From positions 1,446,529 through 1,510,528 of the forward strand of contig KL197711.1 in NCBI GenBank assembly GCA_000697665.1: a stretch of 64,000 bases of DNA, in the 5' to 3' direction. Position numbers and translations under genes: made by a program. Numbering within the stretch: position 1 is the stretch's first letter; each line of letters opens with the position of its first letter. Below, piece by piece: positions 25,903 through 38,300 of this stretch. This DNA is from Jaapia argillacea MUCL 33604 (taxonomy: Eukaryota > Basidiomycota > Agaricomycetes > Jaapiales > Jaapiaceae). Under the pieces are notes generated by a model. The model was not told where the DNA came from. It searched no databases and saw only the letters and a list, made by a program, of their open reading frames with translations.

Positions 25903-27362
25903 ATGTCAAGTCCAACGCGCCACTCCAAAAGGACTACCAGCCCGAAGAGGCACTGCTTTGACTCCACAACGACACTGGACGCCCATCATGACAGCGATTT
26001 CTCAGGATCAGAGCGGGACTCCGATGATTCTGACGGGCAGCTAATAATGTATCCTAACATGTGGTCAAGAATTAGGTACGTCGCGCTTCAAGGATACATT
26101 TATTCTGCTGCTGAACACACCATTGCACTAGAGCGGTACTAAGAGAGCCAGCGGCTGAGTTCTTGGGAACGATGGTGCTGGTTATTTTCGGGAATGGCGT
26201 TGATTGCCAAGTCGTACTATCCGGTAACTCCTTAGTATCATCAAGCCCCAAAGGTGTAAGCATTATTATTTGGTCCTCATCCCCTGCCAAGCTTAAACGG
26301 ATCTATAGGACTACCTTTCATTAAATATCGGATGGGCCGTTGGTAGGTCATTTCTCTTCAGATTCAGTCTCATCTCTTAAGACTGGATCATAGGCACAGC
26401 GTTGGGCGTGTGGATGGTTGGTGGTATATCCGGTGGCCATATCAATCCCGCTGTGCGTATTCATGTTGTGGTTCAGTCAATCCAGTGATAGCATTCTGAC
26501 CCTGCTCACTCCTTGAAGGTGACGCTTGCTCTGGCAGTCTTCCGTGGCTTCCCTTGGAAAAAGGTCCCCGTTTATATCATATCACAATTAATGGGCGCTG
26601 TATGCGGGGCTGCCATAATCTACGCCGACTACTTTCATGCAATTGACATCTATGAGGGTGGTAATGGTGTTCGAACTGTTCCTGGAACTGCGAACTTGTT
26701 TGCCACGTACGCGGTGAGCGCCCGATGCTAAATGCTTAACCAGTACTATACTTATATCTGAAAAGCTGCCCTACATGACCGATGTATCCTGCTTCTTCTC
26801 TGAGGTAATTGCGGGTCCTTTTGTATCACATTCGCGTTATTCACCGGATTATCACTCTGCAGTTCATGGCCACGGCCGTACTCCTTCTTATCATCCTCGC
26901 TGTGAACGATAGAAAGAACGGACCGCCACCCCCAGGCCTTATCCCTCTTGTGCTATTCTTCACTATCTTAGGAATTGGCCAGTCGCTTGGCATGGAGACC
27001 GGTGTGCACTATTTCCTATTTCCCCTCTTCTATCTATCTAAGTAATTGGATAACAGGATACGCCATCAACCCTGCGCGTGATTTAGGCCCGCGACTGCTT
27101 ACTGCGATGGTTGGATACGGCGGGGGTGGTACGTCGCAACCCAATTTATATTACACGAGGTGATTTCTTACCTGTCCGCCAGTATTCACATATAGACAGT
27201 GAGTTCTTCAACTTTTCCACCTACACGATTCTCAGACCACGCAACAGTCAGTACTGGTTATGGTGCCCGGTTATTGCCCCAATACTGGGAGCTCAAGTCG
27301 GCACCCTAATCTACGACGCATTCATTTTCACGGGTGCTGAGAGCATCGTAAACACGCCGTAG
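25903..27362 (+). CDS. Aquaglyceroporin (MIP family)
   Basis: A plasma-membrane channel for glycerol and water. The N-terminal tail is Ser/Asp-rich ([16 protein letters not shown]). Segment 1 has [20 protein letters not shown]. The first pore half-helix carries [15 protein letters not shown], and segment 3 follows as [19 protein letters not shown]. Then come [38 protein letters not shown], and the second half-helix [14 protein letters not shown]. The Asp after NPAR is the mark of glycerol facilitators. The last segment is [19 protein letters not shown] and the end is ESIVNTP. Both NPA boxes are intact. About eight short introns split the frame, several next to membrane segments. It probably handles glycerol under osmotic change, an inference from the family. 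Confidence 0.88.
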
Positions 27363-27814
27363 GTCCCCCTTTATCTCACTGCCAAGACCCAACTCATTCG
27401 ATGGTATGCTAGTGATCGGTTTGCTAGACGCCAGCATGGTCACATAGAACACGAACCAAGAGAAAAACCCATTGCAGGGGCTGATTCTGTCTGACCTTGG
27501 CTCAATAGATTGCAGAGCGAACTTGGACTGATTTAGATGGGTTGAATGATTGTATTCTATTCCTATCATACGACATTCTGTATTTCTGAATTCCCAGTGT
27601 ATAATGTCCTCATCCCGGTGCATTTAACATTACGGCCTCGGAAAGAACACGTGGGACGGTTGCCGAAACTTTATCGGACCACGTTCCGACGCTGGAATCA
27701 GTTTAGCTTTCGATCTTATTCGACCCCTTGCCTACTTTTGCCTCGAGGATTGCTTGGAAATAATCTATGCCTAATCTTTACGCACCACAGGTTCTAAACG
27801 GATAGACGCTCATC
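27363..27814 (+). other. Intergenic: promoter of the polytopic membrane protein
   Basis: 452 bp between two plus-strand genes. Nothing recognisable was seen beyond short T-rich tracts near 27600. Confidence 0.45.
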
Positions 27815-29524
27815 ATGTCCTCTAGTCGTCGTTCTTCGATGAGCTCGGTTTCATCACAAACGTCCTTGCAGTCCTCATTGGACTCTCGAACCGCTCTCAT
27901 TCTCGTTCCCGATCCTGAAGACACACCTTTATCCCCTCAATCTCCTTTTCATTTCTCGGACGATGATGAGCTCGAGGAGGAGATAGCTTCACAGTCCGAA
28001 CAACTCTGGTCCTCCTCCATACCACCTCTTGCACCTGTCGTTGTTTTTCTCTACCTCTTATCACCCTATCTGAAACTTGGTGCACTCCTATTGCCACAAT
28101 GGCACCAGCCTCTGCGGATAGGACTTCCTGTGCTATTCCTCCTGGCAGCGCTTGCCGCGTTTACCCGACAAATCTGGTACTTGTTGGCGGTGTACCTGCG
28201 GAAGGCGGATTTGGAAGAGGTGGTACTGGATGCTTTAGCAAGGGGTAGGGGGAGGGAGACAAGGAGGGAGATCTTGAGGACCATCATCCGCCTTTTCAAT
28301 GGCGTATCAAGGATCTTACTGGCGACAATGTATCTGAGATGTTAGTACATCAAGTTCATTCAATCATGAAAGTTTACTAATATGCCCTAAAGATTCGGTG
28401 GAGGTCTTGCTCCCCCTCTTCCCGGACAACTTGGCTGTCTCCTATCGAGTGATTGTGACTGCAGTACTCGCCATCCTGGTCCTACCTCTATACGCAGCTT
28501 CAAGCCTTGCCAGCCGTCGTATCATTTACGCGGCATGGACTTCCATTGCTGCGTATGTATTGTGGTTGTGTTTTGTCGTGTACTCGTCCGCCCATGGGAC
28601 GTTGACCGGGGGTTTCACCCTTCCAACCGGAAGCACCTGGACTGGAATCAGTGTGTAGATTTCTCCGCCAACTAATTGTTGCAGCATCTAACCTTATGGG
28701 TGATAGCGACCTTGGCGTTCACATTCACATCGTCGTCTACACTACCCCTATTCGCATCTTTGAAGGGGACTACCCAACCCGTCACAACATCACAAAGGGG
28801 ATCCAGGTCGTTCATTGTCCTCTCCGCCATATCTGTGGCAGTGGCTCTGGCTTTGGTCCTACCCGTCGTAGTGTCGTTCTCTCGTGATCGTTTGCAGGTA
28901 CCGCTCGTCTGATAATTTCTGACTGGTCACCTTCCTCACCCTTTGGAATGGTTTAGCACGCATCCGGCCTATCAATAAATCAATGGATGGCATCACTAAA
29001 CGCTATCATCCTTGTCCCATCTATTCCAGCCATCCTCATCACGTCATCTACCCTCCGGATCCCTCATGCCATACAACGATTCATAGGATTCTCTATATCA
29101 AAGGCCATTCTCTTTTTCCTGGTCGTTCTGCTCTCCTTCGCTCCAGAGCCGATTTTCTCTGTGCTCACTGATATCCTGTTGTTCATGATGCTTTTTGGTA
29201 CTTTCGCTCTACCAGGTGAGACTCGTCCTTTTGGCAACGCAACTCTTCCTTGACTCACATGTACATCCAGCCATCATTCATATCACCATATATGAATTTA
29301 AACAGCCCTTGAGCATCATTATCCCTTCGACTCCTCATCGTCGTGTGTCGTCGGATGGGTCCGCAAACTCGCATGATGAACTCCTCCAGCGAAAGGAGCG
29401 ATCCTTACAAAAGCTCAGGCTATGGAAGCGCCTCGCTTGGGACATCGGCGTTTGGCTGCTACTCGTCCCTATTTGCCTCGTTGGTTTCGTCTGGCTAGGA
29501 GGTAGGATAATACAAAAATGGTGA
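27815..29524 (+). CDS. Polytopic membrane protein, probable amino-acid transporter (AAAP-like)
   Basis: A multi-pass membrane protein with a long Ser-rich cytosolic N-terminus (MSSSRRSSMSSVSSQ) and an acidic patch (DDDELEEEI). Ten or so hydrophobic segments follow, for example LAPVVVFLYLLSPYLKLGAL, IGLPVLFLLAALAAFTRQIW, VIVTAVLAILVLPLYAASSL, TLWVIATLAFTFTSSSTLPL, SFIVLSAISVAVALALVLPV and LNAIILVPSIPAILI. The block LPLFASLKG and the late FMMLFGTFALP/AIIHITIY, spliced in frame, resemble the AAAP family (SLC36/38 and fungal Avt vacuolar transporters). The similarity is partial, so the transport role is a hypothesis. Five or so introns are needed; good ones are 28340-28392 and 28654-28684. Confidence 0.65.
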
Positions 29525-29850
29525 CTTTGCCATGGTTTTAATTAGTTTTTTCTTGGATAATGTACTGTCGATTTACTGTAGCTTCGCACACACTCTCCTT
29601 CTCTCTGGGACACTTGTCGCGCTGTATTGTTTAGGGATACTCTAGACGATTGTATTGCGACTCTGAACATTCACCGGACCTTGTGAATACTGACTGTGGT
29701 GCTTCTCCCATCTCTCGTCCAACGTCGCAGTCGGTGTTCTCGGGCTGATTGCGACCTTGCACCTGGGCTCCCCAGTTGCCGTCTCTGTCCAGATTCCAAC
29801 ATCTACCACCATACACAAAGTCTTACTCGATTTTACTCCTCGCTCGCTTC
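29525..29850 (+). other. Intergenic: homeodomain gene promoter
   Basis: 326 bp between two plus-strand genes. It is T-rich at 29541-29555. No coding signal was seen. Confidence 0.45.
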
Positions 29851-31226
29851 ATGGCCTCCTCCACCCGCTTTCGTCTTCGGAACCGTGATATCGAACCCTA
29901 CTCTCAACCATCGCCTTCCAAAGACTATCCTCAGACTAAGAAGCGGAATATGGTCACAGCTGCACCTTGGCAGGTTGAAATCTTGAAGACTATGTTCGAG
30001 AAAACGCAGTACCCCACAGAGGACGAAAAGAAGCTTGCTGTGGAGCAGAGCGGATTGTGAGTCGCTTCCAAGGACCTAAGTTGTCACGTTCCTGATATTC
30101 GTCGTTCCTGACGGTTTCAGAGATTATCAATGGGTTACCAATTGGTTCCATAGGCACCGCAATCCCAAGAAGAGGCGCGCATCCAAGACGAAGAAGGGGA
30201 GCTCATCGAATATCAGTGTACCCTCGACAATCGCGGAGTCAGATCCTTCTCCACCCGCTTCACCGGTGGGGAATAACTTCCCTCCATCGTCCTCAAGCAG
30301 TGCTTCAGTCCTATCTCAACCCAGCCAATCACTTCCATCCTTTATGTTCCCAACGCTGCCTGACCTATACCAGCCCCACTTCCTGCCCAACGGTGTCTTC
30401 TCCTCGGCAACAGAATCTTTCTACGGCGCCCCTTGGTCCACCAAGCCTCCCCATATGTCGTCTCACTCTCTTCTTGAATCTACTGCAGTCTCCGAATCCC
30501 AAAAGATCCCCTTCCGTCAGTTTACTGAGAAGGGGGACGTGGATCCTATGATGGAGGAGCACCGGCTACCTACAAGCCATCCCTCATCACTCTCCGAAGT
30601 TCAAGCCGTTCATGATATCGCCTCACTCTTGTTCTCCCCGGTACACAAATGGCCCACAACTATTCACAACGCCGCGCCAACTTCGACTTTGCGGACTTCA
30701 CACACATTCTCTGCTTTCTCTGGCGAACAATTCCGCGTTTCTCGTTCGAGCAACACTCAGGCAGCCATACCTAAAGAATCCGCTCTTCTCAACCCTCCAC
30801 CAATTTCTATGGCATTCAGTTCCTGGGCTTCATCTCCCAATGTCCGACCCGCAGGATTCCCGGTCTCCTTTCCCGCTCGTCTCTCCGACGTCCTCAACGC
30901 AAACAAGAGACTGCGAACAGCGTACTTGGCGGAGCTTGGTGTATGCGCCGGTCAAAGCGTTATTTCGCCTCATCAAGGTATTTCCCTCCTCCTTGGGCAC
31001 CGACAAGCACTGATCGAGTGTTTTAGGTTTGGAAAGGAGCGCTCATGCACCGCCTGCTGTTGGGGAAGCAAACACCGCCCCTGTGTCACGCAGTGATGCT
31101 CATGAAGCGGAAGAGAGCGACGATGACGCCCACGAAGCTATCACTCCTCAAGATGAGATATCGATTCATTTTCCTTCCCCGAAACTAGACTTCGAGGACC
31201 CCCAAACGGAGAGCCTTTCTGGGTAG
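29851..31226 (+). CDS. Homeodomain transcription factor with Arg in place of Asn51
   Basis: Three exons (29851-30056, 30121-30977, 31027-31226) give 420 codons with exact frame. The homeodomain lies near residues 36-95. Helix 1 is WQVEILKTMFEKTQYP, helix 2 is EKKLAVEQSGL, and the recognition helix across intron 1 is DYQWVTNWFHRHRNPKKRR. Trp48, Phe49 and Arg53 are present, but position 51, almost always Asn in homeodomains, is Arg (WFHRHR). Basic residues after the domain suggest a nuclear signal (KKRRASKTKKG). The rest is Ser/Pro-rich, and the C-terminus is acidic (EAEESDDDAHEA). It shares the Arg51 feature with the homeodomain gene at 57742-59259. The role is unknown; several homeodomain proteins control mushroom development, but nothing here ties this one to it. 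Confidence 0.82.
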
Positions 31227-31459
31227 TTTTCACCACGGTTTCGCCAGCACCAGCCATCTGCAGGATGAGCTCAGACTCCTCGATTTGTCCCCCTTCCTAT
31301 TCCTCAAGACATTCCGGGGACCCTGAGTGGACTCAGCGCAGCTTGTATGGACACTTCATATCCAAATACATTCTATACCTCGCATTATTGGCCATTCCAT
31401 AACTTATTCATTTCGAATTGTCGAGATATGTATCACTACTTCACAGCAATGGAGACGAA

Positions 31460-33314
31460 TCAGCTAAAATCCCAACTTGGTCTTTGACCTAAATGACACT
31501 GATACAGATTTCGACCAGAAGTTGCCCACAAACAACTCCCCTCCCTCTCTCGTGTGACCTGCAAGGCGGAGACTGGTTTGTCAAAGGTAACTTTGAGTGG
31601 GTTGGTGACGTCAGCTTGTATCTCTCGAGTACTGCTCGTCGATGGTCCTCCTTGTGGAGGGTGAAGAATTTCGCCAGTGTGCAGAGACCAAGCACGGACG
31701 CGCGAATCTTGGCCGGCCGCAAAGATGAATGACGAGGACGGATCAATGGCGACTGGCTAAAGTGAGCAACGTTCGTTAGTACAATCGAGATTCGAGAGCT
31801 CGATGAACAATGCCAACGCATACCAGCTTCATGCTGTAGGAATTGATGTGTCCCGAAAAGGTCATCAGAGGATCTGTGTGGTTTGGAAAACGCAGATCGA
31901 ACATTTCGAGCTAGGGAGGGTCCCGAGGATGTCAGCCAAAGTAGTTGGGGAATATATTGAGCCTCACATCTCCGTTAACAGTGCTGGTGAGTAGTCGCCA
32001 TTCATTAATGACATTGAGATAAGTGATGGAGCTTCGACAGTCCTTGTACTTGTTCTGAAGGAGATCTTGACCATGCGGACTGTCGATTCGCATGTCAAAC
32101 CGCTTCACCCATCCATTCCTCGCGCCGGTGAGAACTAGGTTCTACAATGTAGGGATTGAAACATGAGTCGGAGAGTGGACGGAAATTCCGGGTGGTGCTG
32201 CCGACCTCATTTTGATGAACAGCGAAAACGTCGCTTTGCGTGTCTAGTGTTTCCAGACTTCTTGCAGTGTCAATATCTCTGATATAAATTGCTTTCTTTC
32301 GAACTCCTATGGACAGATTGAGTGACCAGGGTAAATGCATCGTCTAATAAACTAGTCACCCAAGGTTAGACTGCGATCTTGTAAATGAGCTGTCCAGATG
32401 TCATGAATGACTCTATCTCCAGGGCTAAGCACGTATGCTCTGAACACCGGATTTAGATGCCGAACCACGTTGCTCCGATAAGCTCACTTACTCGGTCGTC
32501 GAAAGATCTTGAACGACAATCTTGCAAGAGGGTCCATACGATGTGGCTCTGTCCATGCGGTGAGAGGGTTAAACAACCATATGGTTGATATGACATGGTG
32601 CATAACGCACACACATCGTGATCCCGACATGCATATTGAGGTAATCTTTTACAACTGAGTATCAGACTGGCGTATGGAGGCAAAGTGGGATCGCCCACTT
32701 CAGAAGTCAAGCTCAGATTGGGTAGCCAGCGCGGTGCAGGGTGGGCAGGTGTATCGACACCATCCCAGTTGTCATCTGCACCCTCGTACGAATAGAGCCA
32801 ACCTTGGGAGTCGCCAATCATACGGCGAGTATTCCCATCCAAGGAGGTTGTCTATCCAGTTTCATTTATCAGATCTAGCAAGCCGTTACTTCTCTTGGGG
32901 GGGAGATACGTACGCAGAATGCAGTGATATTCCCATTTGCTTGCAAAGGGACCGATGTTGGTATCACACGAGACGTGGAGGCAATCTGGGAAGAAACAAT
33001 CTCGCTGTTTGGGCTTGGCGTTCAGCAAGTTCTCAAGTAATCAGTATTCTGCAAACGTACTGGATTGTCCTCCTCGCACAATTAGATGAACCTGAGCTTG
33101 TACTTCGGACCTTCTCCGAAGATTTCCACAGCCCATGGGAGCGCGTTTTCTTGCTCGGTTTGGGGCTGCTACTTCTGGGAGTATGTCCGGAAGGTGTCTT
33201 TGACGTTACAGCAGCTTTTACGGCGGCGGTGCTGGGTTGACTGGGTTTCGACGAGAGTGGGAAGTACCGCCGTTTTTCTTCATCCCAGTAGAACCCGGGC
33301 AACTCACGAGGCAT
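31460..33314 (-). CDS. DCAF4/WDR21-like WD40 protein (candidate CRL4 substrate receptor)
   Basis: The start MPRELPGFYWDEEKRRYFPL is the hallmark N-terminus of DCAF4/WDR21, where a short motif precedes the propeller. A Ser/Lys-rich linker follows. Later exons carry the blades: RDIDTARSLETLDTQSDVFA, LVLTGARNGWVKRFDMRID, SSITYLNVINEWRLLTSTVN, then across an intron LEMFDLRFPNHTDPLMTFSG, then IDPSSSFIFAAGQDSRVRAW and VSALQVTREREGSCLWATSG. The stop is at 31460 after RPSWDFS. About seven introns are needed; the one holding GTGAGGCTC...CCCTAG restores the MFDLR blade. In animals DCAF4 binds DDB1-CUL4. A splice acceptor (CTGCCAG) directly before the ATG suggests an intron in the 5' leader. Confidence 0.82.
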
Positions 33315-35368
33315 ACTGGCAGTAGATTACTGACAATTTCCGAAAGTCGATTCCAGCCTCAGGAGGGTGGGCTGAAGGGAGACTGACGACTGTGTGACGG
33401 TCACGAATGGTGACCCGGTATTCGGACTCGGAGACAGTGGACAACCTGCAACCTCCCATCATCTTTTGCTCTCCGATCCTCAGCTTCAACTCCCACTTGC
33501 CGTTTTCTCTTCCCTTCTTCTCGCGTAACTGTCTCTCTAACCCCACTTGGGAGGCTGCTAGGTCCCCGGTGCAATACCCCGGCTAATATCCTGGTGGTTC
33601 TAGCACCACTATCAATATTCCAGCCTTCTGCTATTCAGTGGAATTCAAGACTTGACGAAATGTGTACCTAGCAGGAAAGCTAACCAGCTATCTGGTGAGG
33701 TTTCATCGTCGGGTCCCGCTGTGTCGCAGACGCCGGAAGATGGTATCGTCTCGTCATTGTACGCCCCTCCCGCTACCTTCTCGTTCGTAAACCAAATTTT
33801 GCGCCATCCTGGGGTCAAATATCCCCAGACTCTGAACGTCATGTCAACATGTGATCCTCACATGATTGCGGGATTCGGACATGAGTATGTGATCCCGCGA
33901 AGTTTACGTTGGGCGCGGGCGCTAGTGGACAACCGCCCGGTGTGTGATGGGGTTGACTGGATGAACCTCACAGGGTAGGTGCACGACTGACACGAACTCT
34001 AGGAGGCTTTTACGGGTTCTCATCAAGGTGCGATTTGCGACTTGTTCCACCAACAGAATCCCACATATGATGTGTAAATTCACCTGAAGCGATTGACGTT
34101 CGGGGAGCACTTGGATGGGACGCTTTGTTGCCTTGTCGCTGTTAGAGGCCCAGAGTAATCGGGCCCTTGGAAGTTCGAACATTACACCTCCGTAACACCA
34201 ATTCATCGATGAATAACATGCAGGAGGGCCGTTGCGGCTGCCGACGGTAAATTGTGACTATTACTTGATTGCCCGGTCTGCGTAAGAAATTTGGGAAGAG
34301 AACGCTGAGTCCTAGGGCTTCAGATCTTTAGAAGTTGAGAATTGCCACGGAGGAACGGTCTGGAGCAAAAAGTAATAAATCACGACTGCCTTTGTTATCC
34401 AAATGGCACCTGTACAAGTACGGTTCATAAGTACTATAAAGATCGATCCCGACTTCCGCCACAGACCTCGGGGTGAAAATGACTCGAGTCGGTGGTCTCG
34501 TTTTTCACAAGTCCGGTTTGCCCTGGACTGCACATGGATCTGACATTGTGTGAACAAGAGCCACGACAGACTTGGAAACTACCTTTCTCGAATCTTGATG
34601 CCCAAGAGTCAGATATGACAAACAACTCTTCACGGTGATGTGAATCCTCCGGCATTAAAGCATAATGATGCCCACCGAATGGTAAGTAGTCCGAATCGTC
34701 GCCGAGATATCTGGGAACATCGGATTGCTATTACGTGGCGTCAAGAGAATTCCAAGTTTACCGACAAGTAGAACGAGATAATTGGAACTTGGTGAGGGGC
34801 AAGGAGTGGTGGTCATGTGCTCTGGACAACACGTTGCGCGGACTCGGGTGAATGTTTCAGTTCCATAGGAATCAAAGTTTGTACAAAAGGTAATCTCACT
34901 GAACGAAATCGAGGGTGATGATGACCAGCACACCAGCAATGACGTTCAGCCTGAAATCATCCGGTAGAAGAGCCGACATATCCGATGTAGGTGAAAGTCG
35001 AGTTGGGCATGCATAGGCAGGGGGAGAAGCGAGGAAGATAAGAGGTGACCCAGGAGCCAAGCCCAAGGGAGCAGAAGGACTGAAGGAGGATAAAGACGTC
35101 TTCAACGACCATGGGGGGCTGTCGACGTCGTTGTCAACAGCGTCAACGGAGTCAGTAACTAGTCCGTTTACTAGGAGAAGGAAGCTGATGGTGTGTCAAA
35201 AGCCAAAAGAGCCGGCTATCGCCACTATAAATTCTAGACTGGATACGATCGGCAATAAACCATTTCTTCATATGGGAATAATCTACACGAGGTTCGTTTC
35301 AACCAGGAACAGCAGACGATACCCTTTTTCTCAGTTCCCCCCCGACCGTATAAACAATTTCTTGCGGC
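33315..35368. other. Unresolved stretch, possible minus-strand gene of unknown type
   Basis: 2 kb between two divergent genes. Minus-strand fragments might belong to one spliced gene: 35105-34896 (containing DDFRLNVIAGVLVIITLDFV, one hydrophobic helix), 34557-34312 (SIFIVLMNRTCTGAIWITKA), 34206-33922 and 33842-33645 (VWGYLTPGWRKIWFTNEKVA, ending SWLAFLLGTHFVKS). I could not join them into one convincing frame or assign a family. The plus strand has a 108-codon frame at 33652-33978, also without a domain. TATAAA occurs at 35226, upstream of the RA-PH gene. A decayed or orphan gene is possible. Confidence 0.35.
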
Positions 35369-38300
35369 ATGTCTGTTTCCTTTTCTCCGAGTTCAATCTC
35401 ACCGTCCTTCGGTGTCGACCCTCACCAAGACGCCCACCCCCAATCTCTCCTTTCCGCCGTACACTCATTTCACTCGTTTCTGCACTCTTCAACCGGCTTG
35501 AAAGGTGACCCGTCCGTCTCTTACGATAGTTTTTCTTTGGAAGAAACGGCCTTGATCCCGAAGTCTTCTCGAAAGACCCATCATCCACTGGGGCGCTCAC
35601 TCGGGAGCCGCTTCCACTTCAATACCCCAAGTGTTCCACCGGATATTGGTCCGCTTCCTAGCGACCATATAACACTGGTAAGCACAATATCTTCCGCTTG
35701 ATTGACGCCCTTTATCGCGGTTCTTGAACCCGGCTGGACGCGGTAGCAGCAAGGCGCGTGTGTGGCGTCGGTTTTTATCGTTACTTTGCATCCGGTGTCA
35801 CTCACCATCCCTCTTCTAGGACTCGTCTGAAACGCGACGAGTACAACCACCCAAGGGAGAGGCCGAAGAGATGACCAAGAAACGCCGCTCGTTACAATCA
35901 ATTCTTATCCCTACTTTCCTTCAAAACCCCGCGTCGCCTCCTCAGTCACCGCACCCAACAACGTCGTCTCGTTTCGGATCCAGAGTGCGTTCCCTATCAG
36001 AGGCAGCACGTCCGACGCGTCCCGTCGTACCTGCATACGATCCCCACACTCTTCCTCCCCCTCCCACCACTTCCTCGTGCGATTCACCTCCTCCCGATTT
36101 TCTCCTCGATGAAGATCCGTTTGCCGACCTGACCCAGTCTCCTACCCTCCTCGCACCTACATCGCCTACGTTATCACCCACTCTCAGATCGCGACGTCCC
36201 TCACTTGCCCAGCCGCCCACAGACTTACCTGACGCCACGCCACTCGTCCGCCAATCCCGCGTCTCGCCAACAGAGATCTCGTTCAACAATGTCAATCATC
36301 CTGTTACGGGACAATATCCTTCTTCTCAAGCTCCAATTAGACGCGCAAGTGTTGCTCAAGCGTCATTCCCCATCTCCCCTCGCATCCTTAGACCAGCCCA
36401 CAGTCGACCAGCGTTCTCTTCCAGACCGTCCCTTCCTTCGCTTGACGTGCTTGCACGGACAGGTATCGTTTTGAAAAAGAAGGTATGTCTTTACGCCAAA
36501 TCAAACTTCGTTTGTCCTGTTAACACGACTTCCATGATAGCCTCGCAAAGGCACTCCTGGGGCTCGACTTCCTCTGGAACCATGGAATATGTCGTTACCA
36601 CCGACCCCTTCTGACGGTGAAGCCTTCCCAACCATGTTGCAAACTACGGAGTCAGTCCCACAGCAATCCGCAGCTGAGACTCCACACGCGGAGGCAGTGC
36701 AACCACGCGAAAATGCGCCCGAACAGCCACTCGCGTTTCCAGTGCGAGCTGATGGTCATGATGGCGGCCACGATGTTCCAAGTGTGGACTTTCGGCCTGT
36801 CTCTACCTTCGACGTAGATTTTGACCATTCCATCAACTTCTCATTCCCAAGGCGTCGGGTATCGTCTGATGCGACGCTTCAATCCGACTTCACGTTGAGA
36901 CTGGGAGGAGAACGGCCAGAATCGACTCTGGACGAGATGTCCTTTGTTGATTGGGACTCGGATGAGGATCAAGATGAGGACGAACAACAAACACATGGAT
37001 GGGCGTCTGAACCGTACCCACCTTCATTATCTGGATCCATGTCGTCCTTGAGTTCTGCGTCGTCATCTCAGTCAGTGGAGGATTCCACGGGAGCTCAAAC
37101 TATAGACACCGGTGTAATATCGGGCTACCAATTCTCACCGTCCTTTGCTTCCTCCTCTTCATCCTCCTTCCCTTCACCAAATGCCGAATCCCATATTCGC
37201 ACACCGTCTTTGGAATCACAGCTCTCCGAACCGCAGTCAGTGACTAGTTTATCCTCAGAGGGTGATGCTGAGGAGAGCTCCTCACCTTCTTCTACTGGAG
37301 AGTTTGATCTTTCATCCGCAAGCTCTTCCTCACGGTCAAGGTCCCCCTCTCCAGTTTACAGTCCTACCGCAACACCTTTCCCTTCCGTTTATTCACCAGA
37401 TTGGCCTTTGCCGCTCGAAGAGGAGGAAGAAATGGGTCGACCTGAACATCACCGTAGCTACGAGCCTGGCTCGTCAGCGTCTACCATTCGCGTTCCCGCC
37501 AACTCGCGAACCCATCCACGCGCCTTGCAGAATGGGAGCCGCCAGCTTGCCGATGCTGACTGGCAGAATGGCGATCATGGACACCGTGGTTTCGCGGGAT
37601 TGTGGCAGTATGGAGGTGGTGGGAATGGTTCGGGTGGGGGTGCTGGTGGAGGAGGAGGACGCGACTTTGGCTCGTTTGGTGGTTCTAATGGTGGTCACAA
37701 TGGCTCTGGTGGCGCTGGAGGTGCGGGTCGAGGTGGACGCGATGACGGAGAGGATCGTGGTAGAGATCCTTCTGGGCGGTCGTCCGAGGAGACTTCCTCG
37801 GAATCTGAAGACGATCCGACAGACTTTGAGGATGCTCGGTCCCACCTCACGAAGACTACCACAACCCATAGCGATGACGATGTGCCATTGGCACGTAGTA
37901 TCCCCACTGCATTAGTCGCTCAAAAATCCATTCGACGGAAAATCCGCGATGAGAAGCACCAAAGGCGAGCAGTAAAGGAAAAGACGAGCTACGACCGCGG
38001 ATTCGTGTCACCTACCGAGTCTAGGGGCCGTGAACCGAGAGTTTCGGCAAGCAAAGTTGGGCCGCCTCCGCCTTACTATCAGGAGCCCGCACCCCCGGTT
38101 ATCACTGGTCGCGCTCGGACGAAGACCCTTCCTGGGAACGCGAGCAGTCCTTTCGCTGTGGATGACTTGGCCAAGAAGTTATTGAATGTTCAAACAACTG
38201 GCGTTCCTCCGGTGTCTACCACACGCGCGTCGAGGGATGTCTCACGTCCCCCTTCCAGGGGCAATCCCCAAGCGGCGGAACCTTCCCGACCATTGGGTCG

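Noticed and set aside
33304-33546. 80-codon minus frame just upstream of the DCAF4-like start as extra N-terminus
   Set aside because: It ends at the splice acceptor before the ATG in another frame; DCAF4 homologues start at the LPGFY motif.
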